A stretch of 64,000 bases of DNA from Pontederia crassipes (Eukaryota > Streptophyta > Magnoliopsida > Commelinales > Pontederiaceae), in NCBI GenBank assembly GCA_030549335.1, contig CM060188.1, positions 64,982,696-65,046,695 on the forward strand. The letters run 5' to 3'. The notes beneath the pieces are model-generated. The model saw only the letters and a program-made list of their open reading frames with translations, was not told the DNA's origin and ran no database searches. Shown piece after piece: positions 48,381 through 60,640 of this stretch. The translations under genes and the position numbers were made by a program. Numbering within the stretch: position 1 is the first letter of the stretch; every line of letters starts with the position of its first letter.

Positions 48381-48811
48381 GGGACTGTTTGGTTAGATAA
48401 TATATGACAGAATATGTCGATATTCCGAGAATATAGTCAACGCGACGTAGAATAAGATTATCTTGGTCAAACTTCGAAAATTATGAAACTACATTGAAAA
48501 ACGTAAAACCGCCATTTTATTCGTGTGAAAAAGAATAAATGTATTCGTCTAAATAGAAGAATACACTTATTCTTCTTTTTTAAAATTTTCGAACGTATTT
48601 TATTTTTAAAAAAATTCAATCATATATTATTATATAAATATTTTTTATTATTATGATATTGAACATTATTTTAAATATAAAATATTATACTTTAAAATTT
48701 TATTCTTTGTAAATCAAACGATAGATGGAATAAGAATATCTTTATTTTTTCTAGAATACGATATTCTTGTACTTTATTCTTCTCAACTTTATCATGCATC
48801 CAAACGACCCC
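48381..48811. mobile_element. MITE with GGGACTGTTTGG-type ends
   Basis: Left GGGACTGTTTGGTTAGATAA pairs with right, in reverse, GGGGTCGTTTGGATGCATGA; flanking triplets GTA and TTA. Between them is AT-rich sequence with complementary GAATAT/ATATTC words. Noncoding. Confidence 0.7.
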
Positions 48812-49094
48812 TTAATAGTGTACTTCCCTAAAGGAGGGAAGGAAGGGAGAGGGTGCATTGTAGGAAAGTTCAACTATGTCATAATCATCGTCAACTTATC
48901 TTTTTCACATCACGTTTTTTGCTTTTAATTGGTACACTTCCCTGAAGGAGGGATGGAAGGTAATGGATACATTGTACAAAGTTCAACCAATTATAAATAT
49001 ATTTTCAAGTTGAATGTCATGAGAAGTCTAGCATACACATTGCCTCATGTTTTAAGCAAAATTAAGTTTTATGAATTTATTATATGTTACGAAA

Positions 49095-49420
49095 AGGGGG
49101 AGAGAGAGATTATACGAAAATACAGAAGAACGCGAAGAGAAAAATGGCGGCGGCTCTTTGTTATGGAATAACGATGATTACAAGGATGAGTCTCGGTCTA
49201 AACTCCTAGTTTATATAGGCACTCCCTTTGACAGATGATAGGAATTACATACGGACTGGACTCTAAATAAATCTCCTAAAAATATGACACCTATCTCGTG
49301 ATAAGGAAATAAATCAAATCCGAATCACATACAGAATACCCTATCTCGAGACCCCCATAGGGGAATTCTGCTGAAGCGTCTGACTATGTAGGGGGACCAA
49401 TTGGGTTCAGATTCAAGGCA
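49095..49420 (-). other. LTR-like fragment (minus)
   Basis: On the minus strand a TATA-type word (CTATATAAACTAGGAG, about 49222-49207) precedes a C/T-rich leader (CTCTTCGCGTTCTTC, about 49140-49125). Upstream is CTCGAGATAGGG. This resembles a copia LTR U3-R. Ends not found. Confidence 0.4.
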
Positions 49421-50480
49421 TTATTAACATTATAGTTTGAAATAATGCCACAACAATATTTTTCTGCATAATGAACTAATTTAGAATAGTGAATACTAAC
49501 AAAAAAATAAGGAGATGAGAGATAGCCAAGAGGAAAATACAGGAACAAAAAGTTTTTCAAAGATGAAATGGCATCTACATGAAAAAATAGCCTTTTCCTT
49601 TTTGGTACATCAAAGGATTATTATCTTCTAGATTGTTATCAATATTTTGGTTTATTGAAGCAAAAATGAGTTTAGTATACTAAGTAACATGAGCTAGAAC
49701 TTACCAGCAGCGCAAGCAATTGAAAACCAATTGAGCATTCCAATCCCATGAAGAGTATTTCCATTTGCAGTTGTGAGAAATCTTTTTTTAGAGGAACAGT
49801 TGTGAGAAATTCAAATGGCAATGTTCTTCCATACAACAAATTGCTAGGGTTGACATGCTAAAAAGCCAAACTGATGCTACGAAGGAACAACATCCACACA
49901 CTGTCTAATGTGATGGATCTTCCTGTCATAAACCCAAATCACATCAACACTTCAGAAAAGTAAAAATAATAACAGGAACGTCCCATTCATATTATTCAAA
50001 GTGAACTCTCAATGGGAGTTACCTCTGCATAAGTGGATAGGCACCTAAGACTACAACCAGGATACTTCAAAACTTTCAACTGTCAAAGTTAAACACTTGA
50101 GATCAATACCAGAAGGCTCATAAATTATTCCAAATAAGAGATCATTTTAATTTTACCTCAATTTTGTCAAACATGTAATCTTTAGGCTTCCCTTTGTAAT
50201 AAGAAGCCTATCAAAACCAAATAACTACAATTAAGAATACAATCTTAGGCACAGATGTCACACACCATTAAAAATCAACATAACATCTCAAACATAATTA
50301 ATGAATCCCATGAGCAATACACTGATTCAAGATCTTCAGTCTACCAACATTGAGTGTGGAAAAGGTCTTCCTTTGAGGAGAACAAAACTGACAACTTTAT
50401 TTTCCAAAACACATCAAATCATCAAATTTATGCAGGTATGAGAAGGTAAGCATAATATTTAATAATAAAGGCGTAATTCC
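49421..50480 (-). other. Spacer with possible host exons
   Basis: Two short minus-strand blocks look like exons ending at donor sites: LKVLKYPGCSLRCLSTYAE (about 50085-50022, before GTAACT) and YYKGKPKDYMFDKIE (about 50203-50159, before GTAAAA). No family recognised. They abut the Helitron breakpoint and could be a host gene or captured fragments. The rest is AT-rich. Confidence 0.3.
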
Positions 50481-50501
50481 TACAAAAGAGAAAAATTAAT
50501 A

Positions 50502-53500
50502 ATGGGACAATATTATTGCTTCAGAATTCAACAAAGATTAAATGAAGGAATAATTGTTCTTCAATTCGGTAGACTTTTTGAACAATACATACTTGATTCT
50601 TACATGGCAATTGAGGAAGAGAGATTTAGATGGATTCGAAAAAATCAGCCAAAACTGAGATCAGATCTTTTTAGTGGTTTGATGGATGCTATTTATCGTG
50701 GAGATTCAAATTATTCAAAAGTCGAAAAGTCAATAATATTACCTTCGTCTCATACCAGTGGACCTCGATACAAAGTGCAAAATTATCATGATGCTATGGC
50801 TATTTGTAAATGGACTGGGTATCCTGACATATTCATTACTTCTACATGCAATCCAAAATGGCCAAAAATAACCTACATGCTGAATCTCATTGATCAAAAG
50901 CAAGATGATAGAAGAGTCAATATTATTTGCAGATTATTTGAGATAAAGTTACAACAATTGATGCAAGATTTAAAGGAAGAAAAGCCATTTGAAAAGATAA
51001 TTGCATGTAATTAATTTTCAATTTATCTATTTAATCTTTCAGGTTTTTAAAATTTAAAGTATGTTTGTTTCAAGAAAATGTACCTTCTCCAACCTTACCA
51101 ATAGAATAACATTATTCTATTCTATTTCAGGTTTATACACAATCCAGTTTCAGAAAAGAGGCTTGCCCCATGCACATATATTATTATTCTTACATCCATC
51201 AATGAAAAATCCATCCTCAAATCACATTGACAAAATTATAAGCACAGAAATACCTAATCCAGATATTGATTTAGATGGTTATAATGCAGTTAAGAAATTC
51301 ATGATTCATGGACCATGTGGACAACTTAATCAAAAATCACCATGTATGATACAAAAAAAAATGCAAAAAGCATTTTCCAAAAAGGTTCAATGAACAAACA
51401 AATGGAGACAGCTTTCCAATATATAAGAGAAGGAACACATGCATCCAAGTTGACAAAAAAGGGGTATTGTTAGATAATCAATATGTAGTTCCTTACAATA
51501 GAAATTTACTTATGAAATTTGATGCGCATATAAATGTGAAGCTTTGTAACTATTCAAGATCAGTGAAATATTTGTTCAAGTATATGCATAAAGGTTCTGA
51601 TAAATAACAACAACGATGGAATTCAGTGACATTGCATCAGAAATTGATGAAATCAAGACATATTTGGATTGTAGATATATATCAGCTACAGAAGTTTGCT
51701 GGAGTATCTTTCAATTTGATATCAATTATAGAAAATCGTCTCTCCAGAGATTGCCTTTTCATTTACCAGGTGACACACAATTGTTTTTGCAGAAAATCGA
51801 TCAATAGAAAATGTGTTAAACCGACCAGGCATCGATCAAACAAAATTTACTGCATGGTTTGAGATAAATAAGCTATATGATGATGCACCAAAGTTAACAT
51901 ACTCTTATTTTCCTATGCATTGGGTATGGAATGGAAAAGATAAAATATGGACAAGAAGAAAAAGAGGCCAATGTATAGGAAGAATATATTTTGCACACTC
52001 ATCAAGTGGAGAAAGATTTTATCTCAGAATGTTGCTTAATATTGTGAAAGGAAGTACTTCATATGAAAACATTAGAACAATAAACGGAGTCACATACTCT
52101 ACATTTAAAGCTGCATGTTATGCATTGGGGTTATTAGATGATGATAAGGAATGAAATGATTGTATGGCTGAAGCTGCTTTATGGGCAACTGGAAATGAAC
52201 TTAGACACTTATTTGTTACTATGCTCTTACATTGTGAAGTTAGTGATCCATATTCACTTTGGAAATCTAACTACAATATCTTATCAGAAGACATTGATTC
52301 CTTACTAAGAAAAAGGTTCAACTACAATCATCTACAATTATCTAAAGATCAAATTGAAGTATACACATTATTTGAATTAGAGAATGCTCTTTTAAAAGTG
52401 GGTAAAAGTTTAAGGGAAATAAATGGTATGCCTCTTCCAAATACTACTTTAATAAAAATGACAAGGAATCGATTGATCAATGAAGAACTTGTCTATGATC
52501 GTGATGAACTAAAAGTGATACATGAAGAGTCATTCAAAACCCTTAATGTTCATCAAATAAAAGCTTATGATGCAATACTTCAATCTGTTGAAAATGATGA
52601 AGGAAAATTATTTTTTATCAGTGGCCATGGAGGGTCTGGCAAAACTTTTTTGCATAATACAATAATATCAAAAATGAGATCATAATCAAAGATAGTCTTG
52701 TCTGTTGCTACCTCTGGTATAGCAGCTTTGTTACTACCTAATGGTAAAACATCTCATTCTAGATTTCATATTTCCTTGGATATTACATCAGAATCCACTT
52801 GTGAAATTCGACATGGAGCACAATTAGCAGAGCTTCTTTGCAAAACTTCATTAATCATTTGGGATGAAGTTCCAATGGCGAATAAATTTTGTTTCGAAGC
52901 TTTGGATAACTCTTTGAGAGATATATTAAGATTGAGATATGGAAATAGTAAAGACATGCCATTTGGAGGTCTTACAATTGTTTGTGATGGAGATTTTTGA
53001 CAAATACTTCCAGTTATCCCTAAAGGTGGTCATGCTGATATTGTCAATGCTTCACGTAATTATTCATATCTTTTACCGCACTTTATTGTTTATGAGCTGA
53101 AAGAAAATATGAGGCTCCAACAAGGTCAACTTACAAAATTTGAGACTATTGAAATAGCTGCTTTTGATAAATGGATGCTTCAACTAAGAGAAGGTTCTTT
53201 ATATGATGATCCAGTTAAAGAATTCATTCGCATTCCCTTTGATATTTGTGTCAAACCAACTACAAATCCTATACAAGCTATTATAGAGTCAGTCTATCCA
53301 TCACTTTTGAAAAATTATAAGGACCTGCATATTTGAAGGAAAGGGCTATTCTTACACCAAAAAATGAAACAATTCATGAGTTCAATGAAATGATAATGAA
53401 TTTAATACTTGGAGATAGTAGAACATATTTTAGTTCGGATAGTGTGTGCAAAGCAAGTATTAACACGAATTATGAAGATATTCTGTATTCAACAGAATTT

Positions 53501-54003
53501 CTTAATAGTTTGAAATTTGTTGGTGTCCCCAATCATGACATATGTTTAAAAGTAGGTGTGCCAGTTATGCTTCTTAGAAATATCAATCAATCAGAAGGGA
53601 CTATGCAAGGGTACAAAGTTGATAATCAACCATTTAGGGAAGTGGTCAATGAGTGCAAATATTATCTCAGGTACACATATTGGAGCGAAAGTTATTATTC
53701 CAAAAATTATCATGTCACCGAATGAGTCAAAGTGGCCATTTAAGCTCAAAAGACGATAACTTCCTCTAGCAATATGTTTTTCCATGACAATTAATAAAAG
53801 CCAAAAACAATCTCTTAAGCGTGTTGGGCTATTTCTTACAAAACAAGTCTTCACCCATGGTCAATTATATGTAGCTATGTCACGTGTTACGAAAAGAGAA
53901 GGATTGAGTATATTGAATATAGATGATGAAGTTGAAGACTCAAGATTAGCCAAGAACATTATTTATAAGATATTTCAAAATATTTTTCCATCAACTCATG
54001 CCT
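50502..54003 (+). pseudogene. Helitron Rep-helicase, C-terminal half (plus strand)
   Basis: Read on plus: Helitron-like N region end (YYCFRIQQRLNEG, RLFEQYILDSYMAIEEERFR), the HUH nuclease motif in RGLPHAHILL (51168-51176 His-Ala-His), catalytic tyrosines in KYLFKYMHKGSD (51569 and 51581), then a PIF1-type helicase: Walker A GHGGSGKT (52623-52646), Walker B LIIWDE (about 52853), GGLTIVCDGDF and motif VI INKSQ...HGQLYVAMSR (53785-53887). This protein nicks and transfers DNA for rolling-circle transposition. Stops at 52152, 52683 and 52998 and several frameshifts disable it. A GT-AG intron of about 124 bp (51007-51130) restores the conserved frame before the HUH block. The N-terminal half is missing upstream and lies inverted at 54370-55317. 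Confidence 0.93.
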
Positions 54004-54369
54004 AATAAGGTAAAATAAAGTTTTATATTTTTTGCCATTTTGTTCTTTCATATACAACTTATTTAAAAATATTATATTTGATCTTACTTCTTGCAGTACA
54101 AATATGTTGTCTTACCAAACACGGAACTCCAATATTTATTGGTAAAATATTTCAAGGCATACCAAGTGAAACCAAGAAAAAATAATAAGTACTTCAATCT
54201 TATTCTTTATTATTTGTATATCATATTTCATCATCAAATTTGTCAATTATCTCATAATATGTCTCGAAGACTTCTACCAGGTAAACCCCAAATTTCCACT
54301 TACGAAACTAGCAAATTGCCAAGAGTTCTAAGAAACTTTTTTGTATGCCAAAGCTCTAAATTGTAAGGA
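54004..54369. other. Junction between the oppositely oriented Helitron halves
   Basis: AT-rich, with a partial frame reading YVVLPNTELQYLLVKYFKAY that may be the degenerate C-terminal tail or downstream sequence of the helicase. One inversion breakpoint should be near its right end. Confidence 0.5.
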
Positions 54370-55317
54370 TATTTTTAGTTGTGAGTTATGACTAGCAGGT
54401 TTATTCCTGGGGTATGTAGCAAAATTTTTGTTGTTATAGAGGATTAAAATGCAACCTATTTTTCTACTCAAAGATAGGCCCAACCTATATCCGTCTTCAC
54501 CATAACGATGTATTAATGGGTATGTCATCGACATAAAACTTGGGTGTAAATCTGAAATCCTTTGAAGGCCTTGTGTTCAACTATAATATCTCTTTCAAAA
54601 TTTGCATCATTCAAGTCTCCAACAATTAAAGCAGCAATTTTTGAGACTGTTGGCAAATTATATTGTCGACCATCCTGACTTCTATTATTGATTAGACGAA
54701 ATCGAAAAGTAGATTGGGGATCGTCTCTATATCGGTTCCTTGCCATTCTAAATGATTGGACTAAAATATTATTCTCATCCAACATTTTAGATAAATCTTT
54801 AATAGTTTCTGGATCAATATCATTGTGCAAAAAAAATTTTCCCACTGATGCAATTATGTTTTCCATTTCATGGTCGGTATCATATATATAAAGTTGGGCA
54901 AAATTTGGACTTTTCCCCATCATTGGTAATAGTGATCCAATATGATGATAATTTTGTCCTGTCATCCTAAATATAGAAGGACCTTTTCCTTGATTTAAAA
55001 CATCTATTTTGCCTCCAATTGAAGTCATAGCAAACATACAATTATATGTCCATATATTTTTTTCAAAATTGGGTTCCCTTGCTTCTTGAGTCTCGACTAA
55101 GGAGATATCATAATATTGGGGGTGGATTTTTGAGTAAAGGAAGTTCCACATGACCTTCCATACAACAAAATGAGAATTTTGGATTCACTACTCTTATTGT
55201 CTTCTGTGTTCTTTCTTCGTACCATAAAAAAGCATTGCAATATTGGTATGTGTAGATCGGGGGGCCAAAATCCCAAGGAATTGTGTGATTGTCTGTGAAA
55301 TATACTAAATCAACCAC
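54370..55317 (-). pseudogene. Helitron Rep-helicase, N-terminal half (minus strand)
   Basis: On minus: IPWDFGPPIYTYQYCNAFLW (the N-terminal Cys cluster, one Cys replaced by Tyr), KFSFCCMEGHVELPLLKNPP, TYNCMFAMTSIGGKID, GPSIFRMTGQNYHHIGSLLP, FAQLYIYDT, IVGDLNDANFERDIIVEHK, and after a frameshift YPLIHRYGEDGYRLGL. This is the canonical order upstream of the block that starts the plus-strand half (YYCFRIQQR), so the two complement each other with almost no overlap. Stops at the LLKNPPPIL junction and after TQVLCR break it. Confidence 0.92.
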
Positions 55318-55439
55318 AATGAAACTTATTATAAAAATTTATGCATAAATTTTAAAAGGATGTTCCTAAGAAAGGTTGTGTTCTTTCTTAGCGTAAGAAG
55401 ATCTTCTTAGGTTTTTTATGAATAACTTTTATCAATTGC

Positions 55440-56600
55440 TCTGCAGAGCTTAAATTGGACATGTCATCTATAATGGGCACTACAACTGATGGCTTGTAGT
55501 GCTGTTATGAACAATTTTAAAATAATAATGTTGTGGTAAATGCATGTGTCATCATTATGAATATTAGCAAGAATATCATCTTTGAATTTAACACAAAAAT
55601 TCTAAATGACATTGAATTAAATGTTTGTCCAAAAAATGAATATTAACTTTTTAATGAGTTGACATATTTGGCATAAATACCTTAGACAATGGTCCTTTTG
55701 CTTGTACGACATTGTTTTATCTCTTGCTCAATATTAATTGAATTCTCAATTTACATTTTATACCATGATGAAATAAATAATTCCAAATGCAATGGGTAAA
55801 AAGGACTAAAATGAAATGAAGGGTATATATTTTCCCATGAAATGACTAAAATAAATTAATATCAATATGAAATGGAACAAAATGTTGTTTGAATATAAAA
55901 GAAACATTTTTTTAAAACAAAAATTACACACAATATTGCAAGAGATAAAGTACATGAATTTTGATTTGTTAATTTTCCATTTGAAGATTTCAAGAACATT
56001 GACATCTAATTTAATAATGAAAATCTTATTAAATGAAAAAAATAAGAAACTTTTAGCATACTTAGTAGTGAATAGATTGTTACATCGTTCATTTCTCTTT
56101 TATGGTCTGCCACTAATTCTATCTCCATATTAGTTGAGATCTCGACTTCACCTTGTATTAAAATGAGCACAAACAATTTTGTAATGTAATGAGTAAAATA
56201 AAGTAAGATCAACTTAAAATAGAAGAAAAAATCTTAATGAATTTATTAGAGTAAACCAAAATCAACATGAAAGGAAAGAAATAATGTTTAAAGGCAAAAG
56301 TAGTTTATTGATTATAAAAATTTCATGCATATAATTGTAAATGATATAATACTTGAGCTTTTATTCATCATGGCTTTGAATATGAGTTTTTTTGTAGTAG
56401 ATAAATGTATGTATTATTGAGAATATTAAAGTTTTAAAGAAATATTGATAACCTTTAAATAACATACTTAGCATAAATACTTGCATAAAATGACATGTTA
56501 ACCATTTCTCTCGTATGTCCGGTCATTAATTTCATCTCGATATCATTTGAATTCTTGAGGCCACCTTGTAAAGTAAAATAAAATCAATTTAACCTAAGAA
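55440..56600 (-). repeat. Tandemly repeated small exons with flanking intron (Helitron 5' part)
   Basis: Three related minus-strand blocks lie about 400 bp apart: NSNDIEMKLMTGHTREM (about 56555-56505), ISTNMEIELVADHKREMN (about 56140-56085) and NSINIEQEIKQCRTSKRT (about 55742-55690). Each is preceded by CAAGGTG-type or related acceptor sequence and followed by AT-rich DNA with shared words (AAATGA.ATGGGTAAA, AAAATAAA..TCAA). A further coding block (KPSVVVPIIDDMSNLSS, about 55488-55438) leads toward the N-terminal half. I infer duplicated exons in the 5' part of the Helitron gene. Confidence 0.55.
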
Positions 56601-57182
56601 AATTTCGCTACAAAGATAGTGAAATTACTAAAATCAACATGATATGAAATAAAATAATGTGACTGGCACATCATATTATATATTTACACATGCATGTGCA
56701 AGAGAAATCAATGATAATGATAATCTTATATTATAAATATCAAATACATTTCAAAGTAATAAGTAAAATAAATTATCCGTTCGAACATTTTGAAGTAATT
56801 TACTCTAATTTTTATAAACATTCTAAAAATAAACATATATAACGAAAATAATAGTTAAGAATGCCTTTAGTTATCTACTATGATAAATACAAATAAATGA
56901 TAATTAACTATTATTGAGAAATAAATAACAAACTGATACCTTGTATAAGTTAATCAAACATTCAAGAATAAAAACATAATTAATTATCATTTACAATGAA
57001 GAGTGAAATTTAGAAGGCTAAAGACTTGGAATAAGTAAAGAAATTAACATACGAATAGGTTTATGCTTTCATATAATATTTTGCTAAAAAGATATACGCA
57101 GTCAAAATTATCGTCAACAAAAAATGGAACATCCACATGAAATATGATATCTTTAGCAAATAGAAAGTAGTATTCAACTTAC

Positions 57183-57513
57183 CTTTATGAATTTTTCGGC
57201 GAAGTTCATATTGCTTGAATCGTCGTAGAGAATCTAGTATTAATAAACAAATTTTATTTGCATCATTCTTATATTTCTTTTGTATCATTGCAATCTTCCG
57301 TTTGAATCTTGCAAAAGTGGACATTTCTTTCTTTAATGAAAAAGTGTCACTATTATTTGTTCGGTGCTGAGAAGTAGCATATCTTTTGAGTTTCATTTGT
57401 ATCATTCTTTCTCGTCGATGTAAAGTAGCGATTTTGTGATCAAATGTTGTTTTCCCAACTTGAACATTTGCATAAGTAGCATATTTTCGAATGGAATCGC
57501 ATAGAGGATCCAT
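57183..57513 (-). pseudogene. Probable first coding exon of the Helitron gene
   Basis: Starts ATG 57513 (MDPLCDSIRKYATYANVQVG). It is rich in Lys/Arg (LHRRERMIQMKLKRYA, FARFKRKIAMIQKKY) and ends RRKIHKG at a good donor (GTAAGT, 57182). It is open for 110 codons. The basic character and position upstream of the N-terminal half suit a plant Helitron N-terminal exon; no specific domain is recognised. Confidence 0.45.
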
Positions 57514-58670
57514 GTTATAAATACCATTGGAGATTGAGAAATTCACAATATTTTATCACTTTGCATACTTTCCTGGCATGAATGAATATTACATCAATAA
57601 TAAAAGAGGCAAACATTATGAAAAAAATGATCATCTTGCCCGCATATATAGGAATAATTGATTTAGCTTAATTGCACCACAACCTACTTTTTAAGGAGAA
57701 AAATATTTAACTGACACTGGATGACCAATTCGAGTGTAGATGACCTCTTTCCATGAGAACTTATTGAAAATTAGTTTCTAGAAATTGGTACCAACATAAA
57801 AAGCAGAAGTATGCTCATTTCTCTACTTCCAAGTTTGATGTGTAGTTATTTTCAACATTAATTAGCTTCAATTTTATAAATTTTATTTTCATCTTTTCAT
57901 CATAATATTTTAGAACATGTTATTTCTAGTATCTTTTTGTTTCTAAAGTCCATTTCAATGTATAAGAATACTTAAAAATACTTTGTAGTTATTCTTTTAT
58001 TTCCTTCTAAGACTTTTGACTTTTCCTCTTTTTCGTTTTTTCTTTTAGTAACTTCCTTATTTTCTTTTGTATTTCCCTCACCTTCCCAACCTATGTTTAA
58101 AATGGTTTTGTCAACATCAGTGCCATCTTTCACCACTTTCTTTCTCCTTCCCAAATTTCTTGGACTTTAAACTATTTCGCCCTAATTTTTTATTTGACCT
58201 ATTACCAAATTATCACGAAATGATTCAATTACTGAATGCATAGAATCTATAATTTCGAAGTTTTTAATACTGAATATAACGCATTGTTAAAGCAAATTTT
58301 AATATCTTGCAGGAGTTAATTAATTTTAACTAAAAAAATCAAAATCCATGACCAGAAACGAAGACTTACTTTATTATTGGGGACCCTGATATTTTGTTGA
58401 GACATGAAAAAATATTTTCAGAGTTTCATATCAGTGTGGATAAGGTGCAGGTCATGCATAACTATTATACAACAACATAACCATGACAGATTAAGCAATA
58501 TTCATATTTAATGTAAAAACATAAAGAATGTAGATATTTTAAATGTTTCAAAACATATAGATAAAGATTTAAATGTCTGAGTTGAAGAATGGACTTTTAA
58601 TTTTATTAGGGAAATCAGTAAAAACAACTAATCACAGTAGCAATTATGTAACTCAAATTTTATCAAAGAT
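57514..58670. other. AT-rich spacer with one charged ORF
   Basis: 57972-58154 (minus) encodes a 60-residue Lys/Glu-rich peptide (MGRRKKVVKDGTDVDK...), possibly a leftover charged exon similar in style to the RPA-like C terminus at 62.4 kb. Otherwise nothing. Confidence 0.3.
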
Positions 58671-59640
58671 CAAACAGTTTACGCACATACCGACTCAAGA
58701 AGTCTAGCAAGCTCCCGATCAAAATCGAAAGACGAATAGCTTTTTTTAGACCTGTACAAAGGAAATCAGGAAACTGAATGTAAATTAACTAATAAAAAAA
58801 CATATCTACGTGACTACACATATATGTATGTGCTGAACCATGGAAAATCAGACATCAAAGTTTAGGTTAACAATTAGAAACAAATGATACTCTGTCTGAT
58901 TCAGAAAAACCTACCCTTTGAATATTTTTTAAAAGAAAAGCAAAATTAAATATTAAGTGCATTCAGTCAATCAGACATTCATTTGAGCATGTATGATGTA
59001 AGGTCCCTTTTTTTAATGACCCTTCTACTCAGTCATGCGAAAAGGAAAACATGTTCCAGGTGGCCTGTAAAAATCCTTTTTCAGATTCTTCGGACGAAAA
59101 ACCAGCACACTCGATTCAGATTTTCGTAGGTATGACATTTTTTTCTCACAACGAATTTACCAGCTTTGTAATAGCAGCCTGGCAAAGAAACGTCAGAATG
59201 GTCAGATCAACTTATACAATAGCAAGTTTCATGGAGAAGAGTATTTGAATGTAGTGTTTTTTTTTTTTTGAAATGTAATGTTTCTGATGCATAATTTTCT
59301 TAGAGGAGTTTCTTGTGGACAACGATATAATCTATTTTTTAAAACTAACCTGATCGAATCTTATCAAGAAAGGAGAATGAACCTGTGCCCTGACCAAGAA
59401 GTAGACAATAGAAGAAAAACCTCCAAGTTTAAAGGGCAGACAAGAAAATCCAAAGACCCTTGATTTTGACTTCGAAATCCGGTTCATTAATAATTAATAG
59501 TGTGCCTTCACGAAGCTCATGCATTTTTTTTAAAAAAAAGAATATCAGAGTGGAGACAATGAATGTTTTAAGAGCAAAAGAGAAGGAAAGCGAAAGATGA
59601 GGTGCATCCATGGATTGGGAGAAGTTATTTTAAGAACCAG
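58671..59640. other. Spacer with a possible minus-strand exon
   Basis: 58755-58693 (minus) reads KSYSSFDFDRELARLLES before GTATGTGCG, an exon-like block of unknown family. The remainder is AT-rich. Confidence 0.3.
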
Positions 59641-60640
59641 GGCATGATAGGCGACGAAGGCGCTGTGCTGGATTTTGCCGATGCTCTCCACCAGCGACTT
59701 CTCCTCGTTCGCCAAAATCTTCTGTCGACGTCAACTGATCAACTGAACGCCTAGGAGGTGCTCAGCAATTTGCCCGCCAGCAACTGGGATGGTGACGGCC
59801 ACGTCCGCTAAGGTATCAGGCGTAAGATTCCGATCGCTAGCGCAGTAGCGCGATGGTTTTCGGCAGAAATTTGTTGCCAATGGCGTCGGAGGTTTGGAAA
59901 TTTTTCACGATCAGGTCGGGGATGTGAAATCGGAATAATTTTGGGGCATTTGGCCCGAACGACAAGCTGGCTTTCTTTTGAGCCTCTTCGCTTTCTGACT
60001 CGCTTTTAATGCTCTCTAACGGTTTCAATATCACAGGATTTCTCCCAGCAATCGATCAGATCAAAGCAGTCTTTTCTGTTGTAGGACACCTTGTTGTCCT
60101 TGTACGAGTAGTTCTTGCAAGTGTTTGTGTCCCAGAAGATGACCAGGGGCTCCCGGTGAACGGCACTGGCTCCACGTAGCCCGCAAGGGACCTTGGACGG
60201 CACCGACGTCAAGGGTCTCACAGCTCTTTGGCATTAGGCATTGAGTGAGCACATATTCTAATGGACATTCCCAGCCGACGTTATAGGTCATGAATTGTGC
60301 CAGTTAGTCAGCGAAACGCCAGCACGCGGTGCCCATCGTTGGGAAGAGCTCATCGGTTCTAAGGTTGGCCGTGTGGCTTAGGGGGAGATTGTGCGGCCCC
60401 CAAAGCGACCTTGACCTCGTTGACCAAGTCCTGAAGCCATCCCTCGAGGTTGTCCTTGCGCCGCCCCGTCGACCCGCCCTCCTGCTTTCCGATCTCTACG
60501 AGGGACGATGTTAAAGTTGTTGTAGGGAAGCCAACTCCAAATGTTAGATCTCTGCGCCAGTACACGACATGACAGCCCAACCGTGCCGAGCCCATTAGCA
60601 CAGGCGCCGAAGAGAGAAGTCTTGTGAAATCCGCAAAGTA
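59641..60640 (-). pseudogene. GC-rich coding remnant, unidentified
   Basis: GC content rises sharply against the AT-rich flanks. On minus several frames are open in pieces: LGCHVVYWRRDLTFGVG, GWLQDLVNEVKVALGAAQSP, FMTYNVGWECPLEYVLTQCL, EPLVIFWDTNTCKNYSYKDN and FHIPDLIVKNFQTSDAIGNK. They do not join into one frame, so frameshifts or lost introns are present. I do not recognise the family. Its setting between two Helitron-associated genes suggests captured host sequence (inference). Confidence 0.45.
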
